Source: CAYNST01 sp964399955 (GTDB lineage: Bacteria; Pseudomonadota; Gammaproteobacteria; Pseudomonadales; Cellvibrionaceae). From it: 12,285 nucleotides of DNA. The translations under genes were made by a program, and so were the position numbers. This document shows positions 6,021-12,285 of the stretch, piece by piece. How positions within the stretch are numbered: the first letter of the stretch is position 1; the number at the start of each line of letters is the position of its first letter. The stretch lies in the NCBI GenBank assembly GCA_964399955.1, contig CAYNST010000104.1, positions 1-12,285 of the forward strand, in the 5' to 3' direction. The notes beneath the pieces are model-generated. The model was given only the letters and a program-made list of their open reading frames with translations, did not search any database and was not told the DNA's origin.

Positions 6021-7442
6021 TCAATAGACATCCCTGCAGTAGCGGCCAACGTCGGCCAGATGATCCAGACAGTCCTTGCCGAGCAGCTTGCGCAGCGTTT
6101 GATCCACCGATCGACCCATGCCGTTTTTGCTGCCACAGACGTAGATGGCTGCGCCCTCCGTCACACGCTTTTTGAGTTCGGGGCCGGCGGAATGAAGCAC
6201 ATCCTGTACATACCGTGTCGCCTGATTGCCGCAGTCCACCACGCCGTACGCCTCTGCCTGGCCCTTGTTGAATGACACCTCGCAGAACGTCTCGCGGGAA
6301 TACACCAGATCCATGCGTTGCAGGTGTCCGGACGCCTGCCAGTCCGCCAGCTCTTGCTTGAAGAGTGCATCGTGGGCGCGGGTACGTTCGCCAAAGATCA
6401 GCCAATTGGCGTGGGCACCCTGCTGTTCACGTGCGCGCAAAATGGCTCGCAGACCGGCAATTCCGGTGCCGCTGCCAATCAACACTGCAGGCCGGTCGGG
6501 GGAGGGCGCACGAAAGCTCGGGTTACTGCGCAGGTGGATCATTGCGTTTTGCCCTAGCACCAGTTCCTGGCTCAGGTAGGCAGAGCCTAGCCCAAGATGC
6601 CCGTCGGTGGTGCGACGAAGCCGAACCACCAGCTCAAGCGCGCCATTCTCCGCGATTGAGGCAATGGAATATTCGCGCACGGGTGCGGAGGCATGGGTGC
6701 CCACCCGCACCTGAGCAATGTCGCCCGCCTGCCACTGAGGCAAGTCGCCGACGGCCTCGAAACGCAGAAGCAATACGGGCGCTGCGGAGCTGCCGGGATT
6801 TAGGCACTGGCGCTGGACAAGTCGCCAGGGAACATACTTGGCATCAGTGACGGTGGCTGCTTGGCGCAGCCTTAAACCGGTTGCCTCTGCCAGGCGGTGT
6901 TGCCAAAGTTGAAGCGCTTGTTGATCGCCTTTATTCACGTCTACCCAATCAAACAGCGGGCGCGCACCGCGACCTTCCAATCCTTGATGCAGCTGCTCAC
7001 CGAAAGCGCAGTAACGACGGTAGTCGCGGTCGCCCAAAGCCAGCACGGCGTAGTCCAAACTGCTCAGATCCATCTCTGCGCCGCCTTGCAGAAACCGCCG
7101 CGCAAATGCGCTGCCGTTGTCCGGCGGTTCGCCCTCTCCGTAGGTGCTCACCACAAACAGGGCTTTGTTGTGAGCGCTAAGTTGCTGCTGATCAACCTTG
7201 TTGAGGGGTAAGACCACAACCGACTGGCGCGCCTGTGCCAGTTGCTGGGCGTGAAGACGAGCAATCTTTTCTGCGCTGCCGCCCTGGCTGGCATAGGCAA
7301 TCAACCATGAAATTGCTTGGCCGTGCTGCAGGATAACCGCAGTCGGTCGCGATCGTTTATGACGCAGCAAACACCAGGCACTGAACCCCAAGTAGGTGAG
7401 CAATACCAGTGCCGCGGTTAAATAAGGCTGCAGCGCATGCAT
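6021..7442 (-). CDS. Membrane-anchored flavodoxin/ferredoxin-NADP reductase fusion (sulfite reductase alpha-like)
   Basis: A diflavin reductase of 473 aa, predicted to move electrons from NADPH through FAD to FMN. An N-terminal anchor (about 7-26) is followed by basic residues, placing the enzyme on the cytoplasmic side. The FMN domain shows ASQGGSAE (51-58), STYGEGEPPDNG (99-110) and YAVLALGDRDY (131-141). The FAD domain has REYSIAS (256-262). The NADPH domain has IGSGTGIAG (322-330), GER (351-353) and CGSKNGMGRSVD (436-447). The C-terminus RYCRDVY closely matches the CysJ ending, with a terminal Tyr that stacks on FAD. It lacks the large connecting domain of CysJ and no sulfite reductase beta subunit is nearby. 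Sitting between siderophore-uptake genes, it is more likely a donor for ferric-chelate reduction, probably via the PepSY protein; that is inference. The start ATG 7442 has no clear Shine-Dalgarno sequence and directly abuts a palindromic repeat. Confidence 0.88.
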   Translation of the reverse strand: MHALQPYLTAALVLLTYLGFSAWCLLRHKRSRPTAVILQHGQAISWLIAYASQGGSAEKIARLHAQQLAQARQSVVVLPLNKVDQQQLSAHNKALFVVSTYGEGEPPDNGSAFARRFLQGGAEMDLSSLDYAVLALGDRDYRRYCAFGEQLHQGLEGRGARPLFDWVDVNKGDQQALQLWQHRLAEATGLRLRQAATVTDAKYVPWRLVQRQCLNPGSSAAPVLLLRFEAVGDLPQWQAGDIAQVRVGTHASAPVREYSIASIAENGALELVVRLRRTTDGHLGLGSAYLSQELVLGQNAMIHLRSNPSFRAPSPDRPAVLIGSGTGIAGLRAILRAREQQGAHANWLIFGERTRAHDALFKQELADWQASGHLQRMDLVYSRETFCEVSFNKGQAEAYGVVDCGNQATRYVQDVLHSAGPELKKRVTEGAAIYVCGSKNGMGRSVDQTLRKLLGKDCLDHLADVGRYCRDVY

Positions 7443-7452
7443 GGCGTGTTAG

Positions 7453-7591
7453 TAACTCTTCAGCTAATTCCGTGACTGTTCAGATTGCGTCCAGATTTGT
7501 GCAGAGCAAGGCGAAAAATGTGAGTTTACACGTGTAAATAACCATTTTTTAACGCAGCTATGCGCGAATCTGGGCGTGAGCTGAATAGTTA
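7453..7591. repeat. Palindromic repeat-like element filling an intergenic gap
   Basis: The gap between the DUF4198 gene and the flavoprotein gene is almost wholly an imperfect inverted repeat. Its centre is the perfect palindrome TTTACACGTGTAAA (7525-7538). The outer arms are TAACTCTTCAGCT (7453-7465) and the complement of AGCTGAATAGTTA (7579-7591), 12 of 13 matching. The inner arms CGTCCAGATTTGTGCAGAGC (from 7488) and the complement of 7557-7576 match at about 16 of 20. The left arm carries about 20 extra bases. It would fold into a long stem-loop in either DNA strand or in the mRNA. It resembles dispersed palindromic repeats found between genes in many gammaproteobacteria; copy number elsewhere is unknown from this window. 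Confidence 0.8.
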
Positions 7592-7597
7592 TGTTTG

Positions 7598-8422
7598 TTA
7601 TTCCGGTAACACCTCGAACACGGCCGAATAGCTGCCACTGCGCAAGGTTGCGGGCTTGTTGGCTTTGTCGTCGTTGTATTCCACCTCCATAAAATATCGA
7701 CCGGCACGCGGCCAGGTAACTTTCACCTTGCCGTCAGCGTCCGCCGTCAGATTGATCAACGCTTGCTCATTGCGGTAACGCACGCCGTCCGGCACCAGTT
7801 CCACGCTCGCACCCGCTGCGGGTTGGCCATCTATCAAAAATTGGAACTGGGCTTCTTCTCCGGCAAACAAATCGTTGGGGTGAGTGGTCGGCACCAGCTC
7901 CAACCCTGAATTAGTGGCAGCAAGCACGGCGCGGTCGGGCTCGCCTGCGGTAACAAAGGTTTCTATTCTGCGAGAAAATTGCGTCACTTCAAGCTTGTCG
8001 GCTTTGGCAGGCACGTTTTTTTTAAAACCTTCTTCGGTGTAGGCCTCACCGCGTCCGGGCCACCCTTGTTGCTTGCCGTCGGCGTCCTCCCAGCGGGCAC
8101 GCAGGCCATGGCTGGCCACAAATATTCTATAGGTGCCGCGTGTTTCCAACTTCAAGTCAAAACTGCTGCGGAATTTTCCTGTGTGTAGGTTTTCCGCTTT
8201 TTTGGCCTTACCATCCGGCCCCTGTATCTGCAGGTCGTCCAATCGCATGGGGTGGTAATCGGTAAAAAAGATGTCGTTGGAGATGGCCGCATCAAAGGTT
8301 ACCCAGGGTTCTTCACTGGACAGCACGGTTGCATCGGGCAAAATCCAGGCACGGTGAGCGTGGGAAAGCGGCAGGCAAAAAACCAGCGCTAAGGCGACCG
8401 TCGTTTTTAGAGTCTCTTTCAT
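7598..8422 (-). CDS. Periplasmic DUF4198-family protein
   Basis: A 274-aa exported protein of unknown biochemical role, recurrent next to TonB-dependent receptors and metal transport genes. The signal peptide (1-22) ends LSHA. The predicted mature chain starts at His23 with HRAWILPDATVLSSEEPWV and SNDIFF, the conserved opening of DUF4198 proteins. The C-terminal part (about 185-274) reads like an Ig-like beta-sandwich: AGEEAQFQFLIDGQPAAGASVELVPDG, then DADGKVKVTWPRAGRYFMEVEY. A good ribosome-binding site (AAGGA, 7 nt spacing) fixes ATG 8422. It lies 33 nt after the DUF2271 gene in the same direction. Related proteins have been suggested to bind metal ions or act in carrier-protein delivery; a periplasmic iron or siderophore handling role is inferred from context only. 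Confidence 0.87.
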   Translation of the reverse strand: MKETLKTTVALALVFCLPLSHAHRAWILPDATVLSSEEPWVTFDAAISNDIFFTDYHPMRLDDLQIQGPDGKAKKAENLHTGKFRSSFDLKLETRGTYRIFVASHGLRARWEDADGKQQGWPGRGEAYTEEGFKKNVPAKADKLEVTQFSRRIETFVTAGEPDRAVLAATNSGLELVPTTHPNDLFAGEEAQFQFLIDGQPAAGASVELVPDGVRYRNEQALINLTADADGKVKVTWPRAGRYFMEVEYNDDKANKPATLRSGSYSAVFEVLPE

Positions 8423-8455
8423 GAAATGTTCCTTTTGGGTTGAAAGTGTTTGGCT

Positions 8456-8995
8456 TCAAGGCGCAGCCGGGTGCAGTTCGACGATACCCAGCTCGCTTTC
8501 GCCGCTGGCAGTTATTGCGGCGTCGGATTTCTTGAGCGGCCATTCGATGGGAATTTGCAGGAGTTCGCGACCGCCGACTTCCCTGGCCGCTTCAACGTTG
8601 ATCAAATAGCGTCCGTGCGGCAAAGTTGAAAAAGGCGGCTTGTCGGCGGCAATAGCCAGCTGGTGCACGCCGGGCGCGCGCGTGGCGCCGCTGACGCCGT
8701 CGATAGGCATGGTTCTACTGCGGCCGCTTCGGCGCCACCACTGGCGCATGTCCTTCAGCCACTTTTCGCCCTCCTTATCTGCCATCTTCAGGTCATACCA
8801 CAACGCCAGATCAGCAATGGCGGTTTGATCCTCACTCGCCAACCATACGGCCAGGTAAGGTTTGTGGTACTCGGCAACGTCCAGGCGCGGTATTTCAATG
8901 CTGAGTTTCATATCTTCAGCAGCGGCAGTGGATGCCATCAGGGACAGCGCCGCCCAGGCAACAAGTGACATCGCGGTGGCTCGACATACAGCCAT
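8456..8995 (-). CDS. Periplasmic DUF2271-family protein
   Basis: A 179-aa exported protein of unknown function. The signal peptide runs to about residue 26 (STAAA before EDM). The body shows the DUF2271 pattern: YHKPYLAVWLASEDQ, then ALWYDLKMADKEGEKWLKDM, RQWWRRSG, DGVSGATRAPGVH and HGRYLINVEAAREVGGRELL. In other bacteria this family is regularly encoded with PepSY-type membrane proteins and FAD:protein FMN transferase (ApbE); no ApbE gene appears here. ATG 8995 follows a strong GAGGAG that overlaps the stop codon of the PepSY gene, so translation is probably coupled to it. A role in membrane electron transfer or ferric-chelate reduction is inference from this context. Confidence 0.87.
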   Translation of the reverse strand: MAVCRATAMSLVAWAALSLMASTAAAEDMKLSIEIPRLDVAEYHKPYLAVWLASEDQTAIADLALWYDLKMADKEGEKWLKDMRQWWRRSGRSRTMPIDGVSGATRAPGVHQLAIAADKPPFSTLPHGRYLINVEAAREVGGRELLQIPIEWPLKKSDAAITASGESELGIVELHPAAP

Positions 8996-9000
8996 AAAAG

Positions 9001-9006
9001 CTCCTC
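9001..9006 (-). promoter_or_regulatory. Ribosome-binding site of the DUF2271 gene overlapping the PepSY stop
   Basis: GAGGAG on the minus strand lies 5 nt before ATG 8995 and shares bases with the TGA stop (9007-9005) of the preceding gene. This overlap supports translational coupling and fixes the DUF2271 start. Confidence 0.8.
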
Positions 9007-9613
9007 AATGAATAAATAAAACAACTAGAAGTACAGGAATCACTAATCCGAGCCCGACCAGCGGCCAGGTGGTTGGCCGGCCGCCCGCATGGCGATACAA
9101 CAGCACCAGACCCGACAAACAAAAAACCACGCAGGTCAGCGCAAAAATATCGATAAACCAAGACCAGGCCGTGCCGGTATGGCGGCCCTTGTGCAGGTCG
9201 TTGAAATAAGAGATCCAACCGCGGTCGGTTGCCTCGTAAATCACTTCGCCGGTCTCAAGATCAATACTCACCCAGGCATCGCCGCCGGGGCGGGGAAGAC
9301 TCAAGTAAGCTTCATCCGCACTCCATTCGGCTGGGCGCGCCGGCAGAGACAGCGCATGATATTGCTGTAGCCAGGCATTGGTGCTCTCAGGTAGAGCGCC
9401 CTCCATCTGCGCCGCCGTTTGCATTTCTTGCAGCAGGTTGCCCGGCAAAGTCGCCTCTACGGTAGTCACTTGCGGCCGCGCTTCTATACGACCCGAGTGA
9501 TTAAGGGTGATGCCTGTCACTGCAAACAGGAGCATGCCGATCAGGCAAACGGCGGAGCTTATCCAGTGCCACTGCCTTACCGTTCCCAGGTAAGGTTTGC
9601 GCAGTACTGTCAT
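9005..9613 (-). CDS. Small PepSY-associated transmembrane protein
   Basis: A 202-aa inner-membrane protein of the short PepSY-TM-like type. TM1 is at about 18-37 just after a basic N-terminus, a periplasmic domain of about 110 residues follows, then TM2 (about 152-173) and TM3 (about 184-201). The periplasmic part has a PepSY-like core with LSLPRPGGDAWVSIDLETGEVIYEATDRGW. Histidines next to the membrane (His16, His39, His141, His145, His175), including the family-typical FNDLHKGRHTG, could ligate haem. Larger PepSY relatives such as FoxB are inner-membrane siderophore reductases, so a redox role with the flavoprotein downstream is plausible. It begins 18 nt after the receptor stop. No strong Shine-Dalgarno sequence is visible before ATG 9613. 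Family assignment is confident, the redox role is inference. Confidence 0.85.
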   Translation of the reverse strand: MTVLRKPYLGTVRQWHWISSAVCLIGMLLFAVTGITLNHSGRIEARPQVTTVEATLPGNLLQEMQTAAQMEGALPESTNAWLQQYHALSLPARPAEWSADEAYLSLPRPGGDAWVSIDLETGEVIYEATDRGWISYFNDLHKGRHTGTAWSWFIDIFALTCVVFCLSGLVLLYRHAGGRPTTWPLVGLGLVIPVLLVVLFIH

Positions 9614-9631
9614 ATCAAGACGCCGCTGTTA

Positions 9632-12025
9632 CTAGAAAGACACATCGGCCGATAGCCATAGGCTGCGCGCTTTTTCCGTTGTGTTGTAATCCGCATTGCA
9701 CATGTAGGCGTCTTGCTGTGCGTTGAGATTGCAACTGCGACCGGACAGGTCATCGTCCAGCAAATTGTTGATTCGCGCGTTGAACGCCAGTGACGGGTTA
9801 ACCTGGAAGCGCGCCGCCAGGTGAAACAGCTCGTAGCCTTTGTAGTAGAGCCAGTTCTCGGCAGGCAGGCCAACCTCAGTGTTATCACTGAAACGTTTAC
9901 TACGGGCTTCGGATACCAACGACAGGGTCAAAGGCTCAGCGGCTTGCCAGCTGAGCGTGGCATTGAACATGTGCTTGGGCATGCCAATGATTGGCCAACC
10001 GTCCTGCACGCCACCTTGTTGCTCGCTTTCTGTAAAGGTGTAATTTGCCCGCAGCATTAGGCTGGGGGTAAAAGCAAAGCGGGATCCCACTTCTATACCT
10101 TGCGCAATTGCCTGGTCAATATTGATTTGCTGCCTGAAGCTGGTGTAGCCCAGCTCCGCCCAGCCAGGCCCGATATCAACGCAGTTCTCATTCAGTTCCC
10201 GCTCACCTTCGGTGTTGTAGCAGTTGGCTACCGCCTCGGCGGTGGCTATCTTGTCCTGCAAGTCATTGTGAAAGAGCGTAATGTTGGCGCTGGCACCTTG
10301 CTGGTTGTCGAAGTAGACGGCAAATTCATAGTTGACGCTGGTTTCGGGCTGCAGGTCCGGTGTGCCTACGAATGGCGAAACGCCCTGACCGCCAAAACCG
10401 GTAATTCCGTGAAAAAGATCATTGGGTTTGGGGGCGATGTAACCGGTACTTACACCGCCTTTGATGGTCCAACTGGGCGCCGCTGTCCAGTTCAGATAGA
10501 CACGCGGGCTGGTATTTCCACCAAAAATATTGTGATCGTCGTGGCGCACGCCCAGAGTCAGCGTCAGTTCGTCAGTCAAGCCCCAGTGGTCTTCAGCAAA
10601 GATGCCCAACTGGCGATGCTCCTGTACAGTGCCTTCGCGATAGCCGCCGCCGTCCATGCCAAACACACCGTCCTCCATTTCTGCGTCATACAGCTGCGCG
10701 CCGATGCTCAGCGTGTGCGCCGCGATTTGTGTGTCCAGGCGCGTCTCGTAGGTGGTACTGCGAACATCCAAAGCGCGTCTCTGACGTGGCAGAAACTGCT
10801 CACTTAGCTGATCGGCAACGCCCTCGGGCAGCACAAACTCGTTATTGCTGATGCGGCAGTCTGCCAGGGTAGGGCAGTTGTCATCCCAGATGACTTGCAG
10901 CGCACTGCGCTCAGCAATGGTCAGTGGCAGTGAGCGTCCCAGATTGCTGCTGGTCATGTGCGTAATGCTGCTATTGAGCGTGCCGAAAGACCAACGCCCG
11001 GTATGGGACAGCGCCACTTGGTCGCGCTCGACGCGCTGATAAGGTGTGTAACCCACCCTGGGCTGAATGATGCCGGCATTGGACGCTCGCCAGAGGCTGT
11101 CAACACCGTCCAAGGTTCCGGACTGGCCCTGAGTGTTGTCGTAGCGCTGGCGGGCGCGGTCCAGTTCCAAAGTGAAGTCGTGGTTCTCTGTGGGCGTAAA
11201 GCTGAGTGTTGTACCCAGGTTCCAGTTTTGTGCGGCCACAATCTTTTTGTCACCGAAGCTGCCGGTATCGATCCAGAAGGGCGCATTGGGGTTGCCGTCA
11301 ACATCCTGCGCAGGTAGGGGCAGACGCTCACTGTAGGTAGGGTCACTGGCTTCGCGGTCGTAGAGGCTACCGCGCAAGACGATTCCAACCCTGTCTTCGA
11401 GCAACGGCCCACTGACATAAAAATCGGTCTTGCGGTCATTCCCGTACTGCGAATCTTCCTGCAATGTCAGGCTATTGGTCAGGCTGCCGCCCCATTCCTT
11501 GGCTACCTTGCGAGTGATGATGTTGATCACACCACCAATGGCATCGGACCCGTAGAGCGTGGACATGGGCCCACGAACAACCTCTATGCGCTCAATGGCC
11601 GCCAGTGGCGGCATGTACATGAATTGGCTGTTGCCGAAGTTATTGGGGCCGATGTTGCCCACATCGTTTTGACGTCGGCCGTTGATAAGCACCAGTGTGT
11701 AGTCGGCGCGAAGGCCGCGCAGGGTCACCGATATATTGCCGTTTTTGTCAAAGCCGCTGCCAACGTCAATGCCCTCAACGTCCCGCAGGGCATCGCCCAG
11801 GCTTGTATAGGGCTTGCTTTCCAGCTCCTGTCTGCTGATAACACTGACGCTGGCAGGAGCATCAATTATTTTCTGCTCAAAGCCGGCAGCCGAGATGACT
11901 GTGCTGCCCAAGTCGATGGGTTGACTGTGCGCAAGCGTTGCGAGGGAGGCTGTGGCCATTGCAATTGAGGTTTGCAAAAGCCGGTGTTTTTTGATCATCG
12001 GGAGTCTTGTTACAGCGGTGTTCAT
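9632..12025 (-). CDS. TonB-dependent outer-membrane receptor, FepA/CirA-like siderophore type
   Basis: A 797-aa receptor that imports a ferric chelate across the outer membrane. A signal peptide ends around AHS before Gln35. A TonB-box-like STVISAA (41-47) precedes the plug domain, which contains DALRDVEGIDVGSG, VTLRGLRADYTLVLINGRRQ and the signature RGPMSTLYGSDAIGGVINI (151-169). The remainder is a 22-stranded-type barrel ending in the outer-membrane signal SADVSF with terminal Phe797. Cysteine pairs 384/390, 602/615 and 765/776 are closely spaced and probably form disulfides in surface loops. ATG 12025 has GGAG 5 nt upstream. The plug pattern and genomic partners suggest a siderophore receptor; which siderophore cannot be told, and other ligands such as haem or cobalamin are not excluded. 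It heads the operon under a promoter that overlaps a Fur-like site. Confidence 0.93.
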   Translation of the reverse strand: MNTAVTRLPMIKKHRLLQTSIAMATASLATLAHSQPIDLGSTVISAAGFEQKIIDAPASVSVISRQELESKPYTSLGDALRDVEGIDVGSGFDKNGNISVTLRGLRADYTLVLINGRRQNDVGNIGPNNFGNSQFMYMPPLAAIERIEVVRGPMSTLYGSDAIGGVINIITRKVAKEWGGSLTNSLTLQEDSQYGNDRKTDFYVSGPLLEDRVGIVLRGSLYDREASDPTYSERLPLPAQDVDGNPNAPFWIDTGSFGDKKIVAAQNWNLGTTLSFTPTENHDFTLELDRARQRYDNTQGQSGTLDGVDSLWRASNAGIIQPRVGYTPYQRVERDQVALSHTGRWSFGTLNSSITHMTSSNLGRSLPLTIAERSALQVIWDDNCPTLADCRISNNEFVLPEGVADQLSEQFLPRQRRALDVRSTTYETRLDTQIAAHTLSIGAQLYDAEMEDGVFGMDGGGYREGTVQEHRQLGIFAEDHWGLTDELTLTLGVRHDDHNIFGGNTSPRVYLNWTAAPSWTIKGGVSTGYIAPKPNDLFHGITGFGGQGVSPFVGTPDLQPETSVNYEFAVYFDNQQGASANITLFHNDLQDKIATAEAVANCYNTEGERELNENCVDIGPGWAELGYTSFRQQINIDQAIAQGIEVGSRFAFTPSLMLRANYTFTESEQQGGVQDGWPIIGMPKHMFNATLSWQAAEPLTLSLVSEARSKRFSDNTEVGLPAENWLYYKGYELFHLAARFQVNPSLAFNARINNLLDDDLSGRSCNLNAQQDAYMCNADYNTTEKARSLWLSADVSF

Positions 12026-12074
12026 ACATTCTCCAAGGGTGTAGGGCTCTTTTTGGCCCCTGCTAAATGCAAAC

Positions 12075-12093
12075 GATAATACATCGCATTAGC
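12075..12093. promoter_or_regulatory. Fur-box-like operator upstream of the receptor gene
   Basis: GATAAT at 12075-12080 and CATTAGC at 12087-12093 form the two half-sites of the Fur consensus, with the left half perfect and the right half 6 of 7. The middle six bases do not match. The site overlaps the -10 and spacer of the candidate receptor promoter, the expected position for iron-dependent repression. Confidence 0.62.
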
Positions 12094-12104
12094 TTTCATG
12101 TAAA
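12076..12104 (-). promoter_or_regulatory. Candidate sigma-70 promoter of the receptor operon
   Basis: On the minus strand TTTACA (12104-12099) and TATTAT (12081-12076) are separated by exactly 17 bases, each 5 of 6 or close to consensus. Transcription would start near 12069, giving a leader of about 40-45 nt before ATG 12025. Confidence 0.65.
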
Positions 12105-12285
12105 TGTGTAAGTCGTGGAACTTTAACCGGCGCACGTTTTTCCGCTTAAGTCTTCTCTGAGTGTGTTGATGTGTTTGTGTCAGCTGGTGCGGGGAACTCA
12201 GCGCAAGTCCGCGCTCAGAGCAACCGCCTTGCCAGAGGCTATTGGTTGGAATCGGCAGTAGAGGGGATGGTTAAGCCTGACTTCG
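12105..12285. other. Right edge, no supported gene
   Basis: No complete gene is seen. A minus-strand frame enters from the edge and is open for 28 codons to a TGA at 12198-12200 (ending AVALSADLR). It could be the tail of a neighbouring gene but is too short to judge. A hairpin AGCGC-AAGTCC-GCGCT lies at 12200-12215. Confidence 0.4.

Noticed and set aside
10100..10807. 235-codon + strand open frame opposite the receptor gene
   Set aside because: It is antisense to a well-supported TonB-dependent receptor, has no recognised domain and no good ribosome-binding site.
12042..12060. Hairpin in the receptor mRNA leader
   Set aside because: The stem is only 4-5 bp with an A-rich loop and does not clearly cover the ribosome-binding site, so there is no reason to call an attenuator.
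12181..12240. Cobalamin-riboswitch-like string (GGGGAACTCAGCGCAAGTCC) on the + strand near the right edge
   Set aside because: The GGGAA and GCAAGTCC pieces resemble the riboswitch core, but the expected upstream and downstream conserved blocks are absent and no downstream gene is visible. An Infernal search with RF00174 on a longer sequence would decide.
12198..12285. Minus-strand open frame entering from the right edge as a partial gene
   Set aside because: 28 codons without a stop can easily occur by chance, and the translation matches nothing I recognise.

Overview
The window looks like a chromosomal piece from a polysaccharide-degrading marine or soil gammaproteobacterium. The best guess is a Cellvibrionales-type organism (Cellvibrio, Saccharophagus, Teredinibacter or Simiduia-like). 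The main clue is a secreted glycoside hydrolase with a long polyserine linker, a hallmark of that group. The taxonomy is inferred from style, not proven.

Left part (1-2684, + strand): a secreted multidomain GH30-family glycoside hydrolase. It has a signal peptide, catalytic domain, PA14 domain, polyserine linker and a C-terminal hydrophobic segment with a basic tail. The linker DNA is an AGTTCA hexamer repeat interrupted by 100 N, which is an assembly gap.

Middle (2685-3847): a gene-poor scar. It holds a GC-rich hairpin, a badly decayed IS5-family transposase (frameshift, internal deletions, stop codons), and a stretch with only an unrecognised start-less open frame on the minus strand.

Right part (3848-12025, all minus strand): a TonB-dependent iron-uptake locus. 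In transcription order it runs: TonB-dependent outer-membrane receptor, small PepSY-type membrane protein, periplasmic DUF2271 protein, periplasmic DUF4198 protein, membrane-anchored sulfite-reductase-alpha-like flavoprotein, then exbB-exbD-tonB. The last three overlap by 1 and 4 nt. Two Fur-box-like sites overlap candidate promoters, one before the receptor and one before exbB, so there are probably two iron-repressed transcription units. The inferred job is to bring a ferric chelate (probably a siderophore) across the outer membrane using its own ExbB/ExbD/TonB motor, and to reduce it at the inner membrane with electrons passed from NADPH by the flavoprotein, perhaps through PepSY.

The gene-to-gene gap before the flavoprotein is filled by a roughly 139-bp imperfect palindromic element centred on a perfect 14-bp palindrome. 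It looks like a dispersed repeat inserted inside the operon. The right end (12105-12285) has no supported gene.
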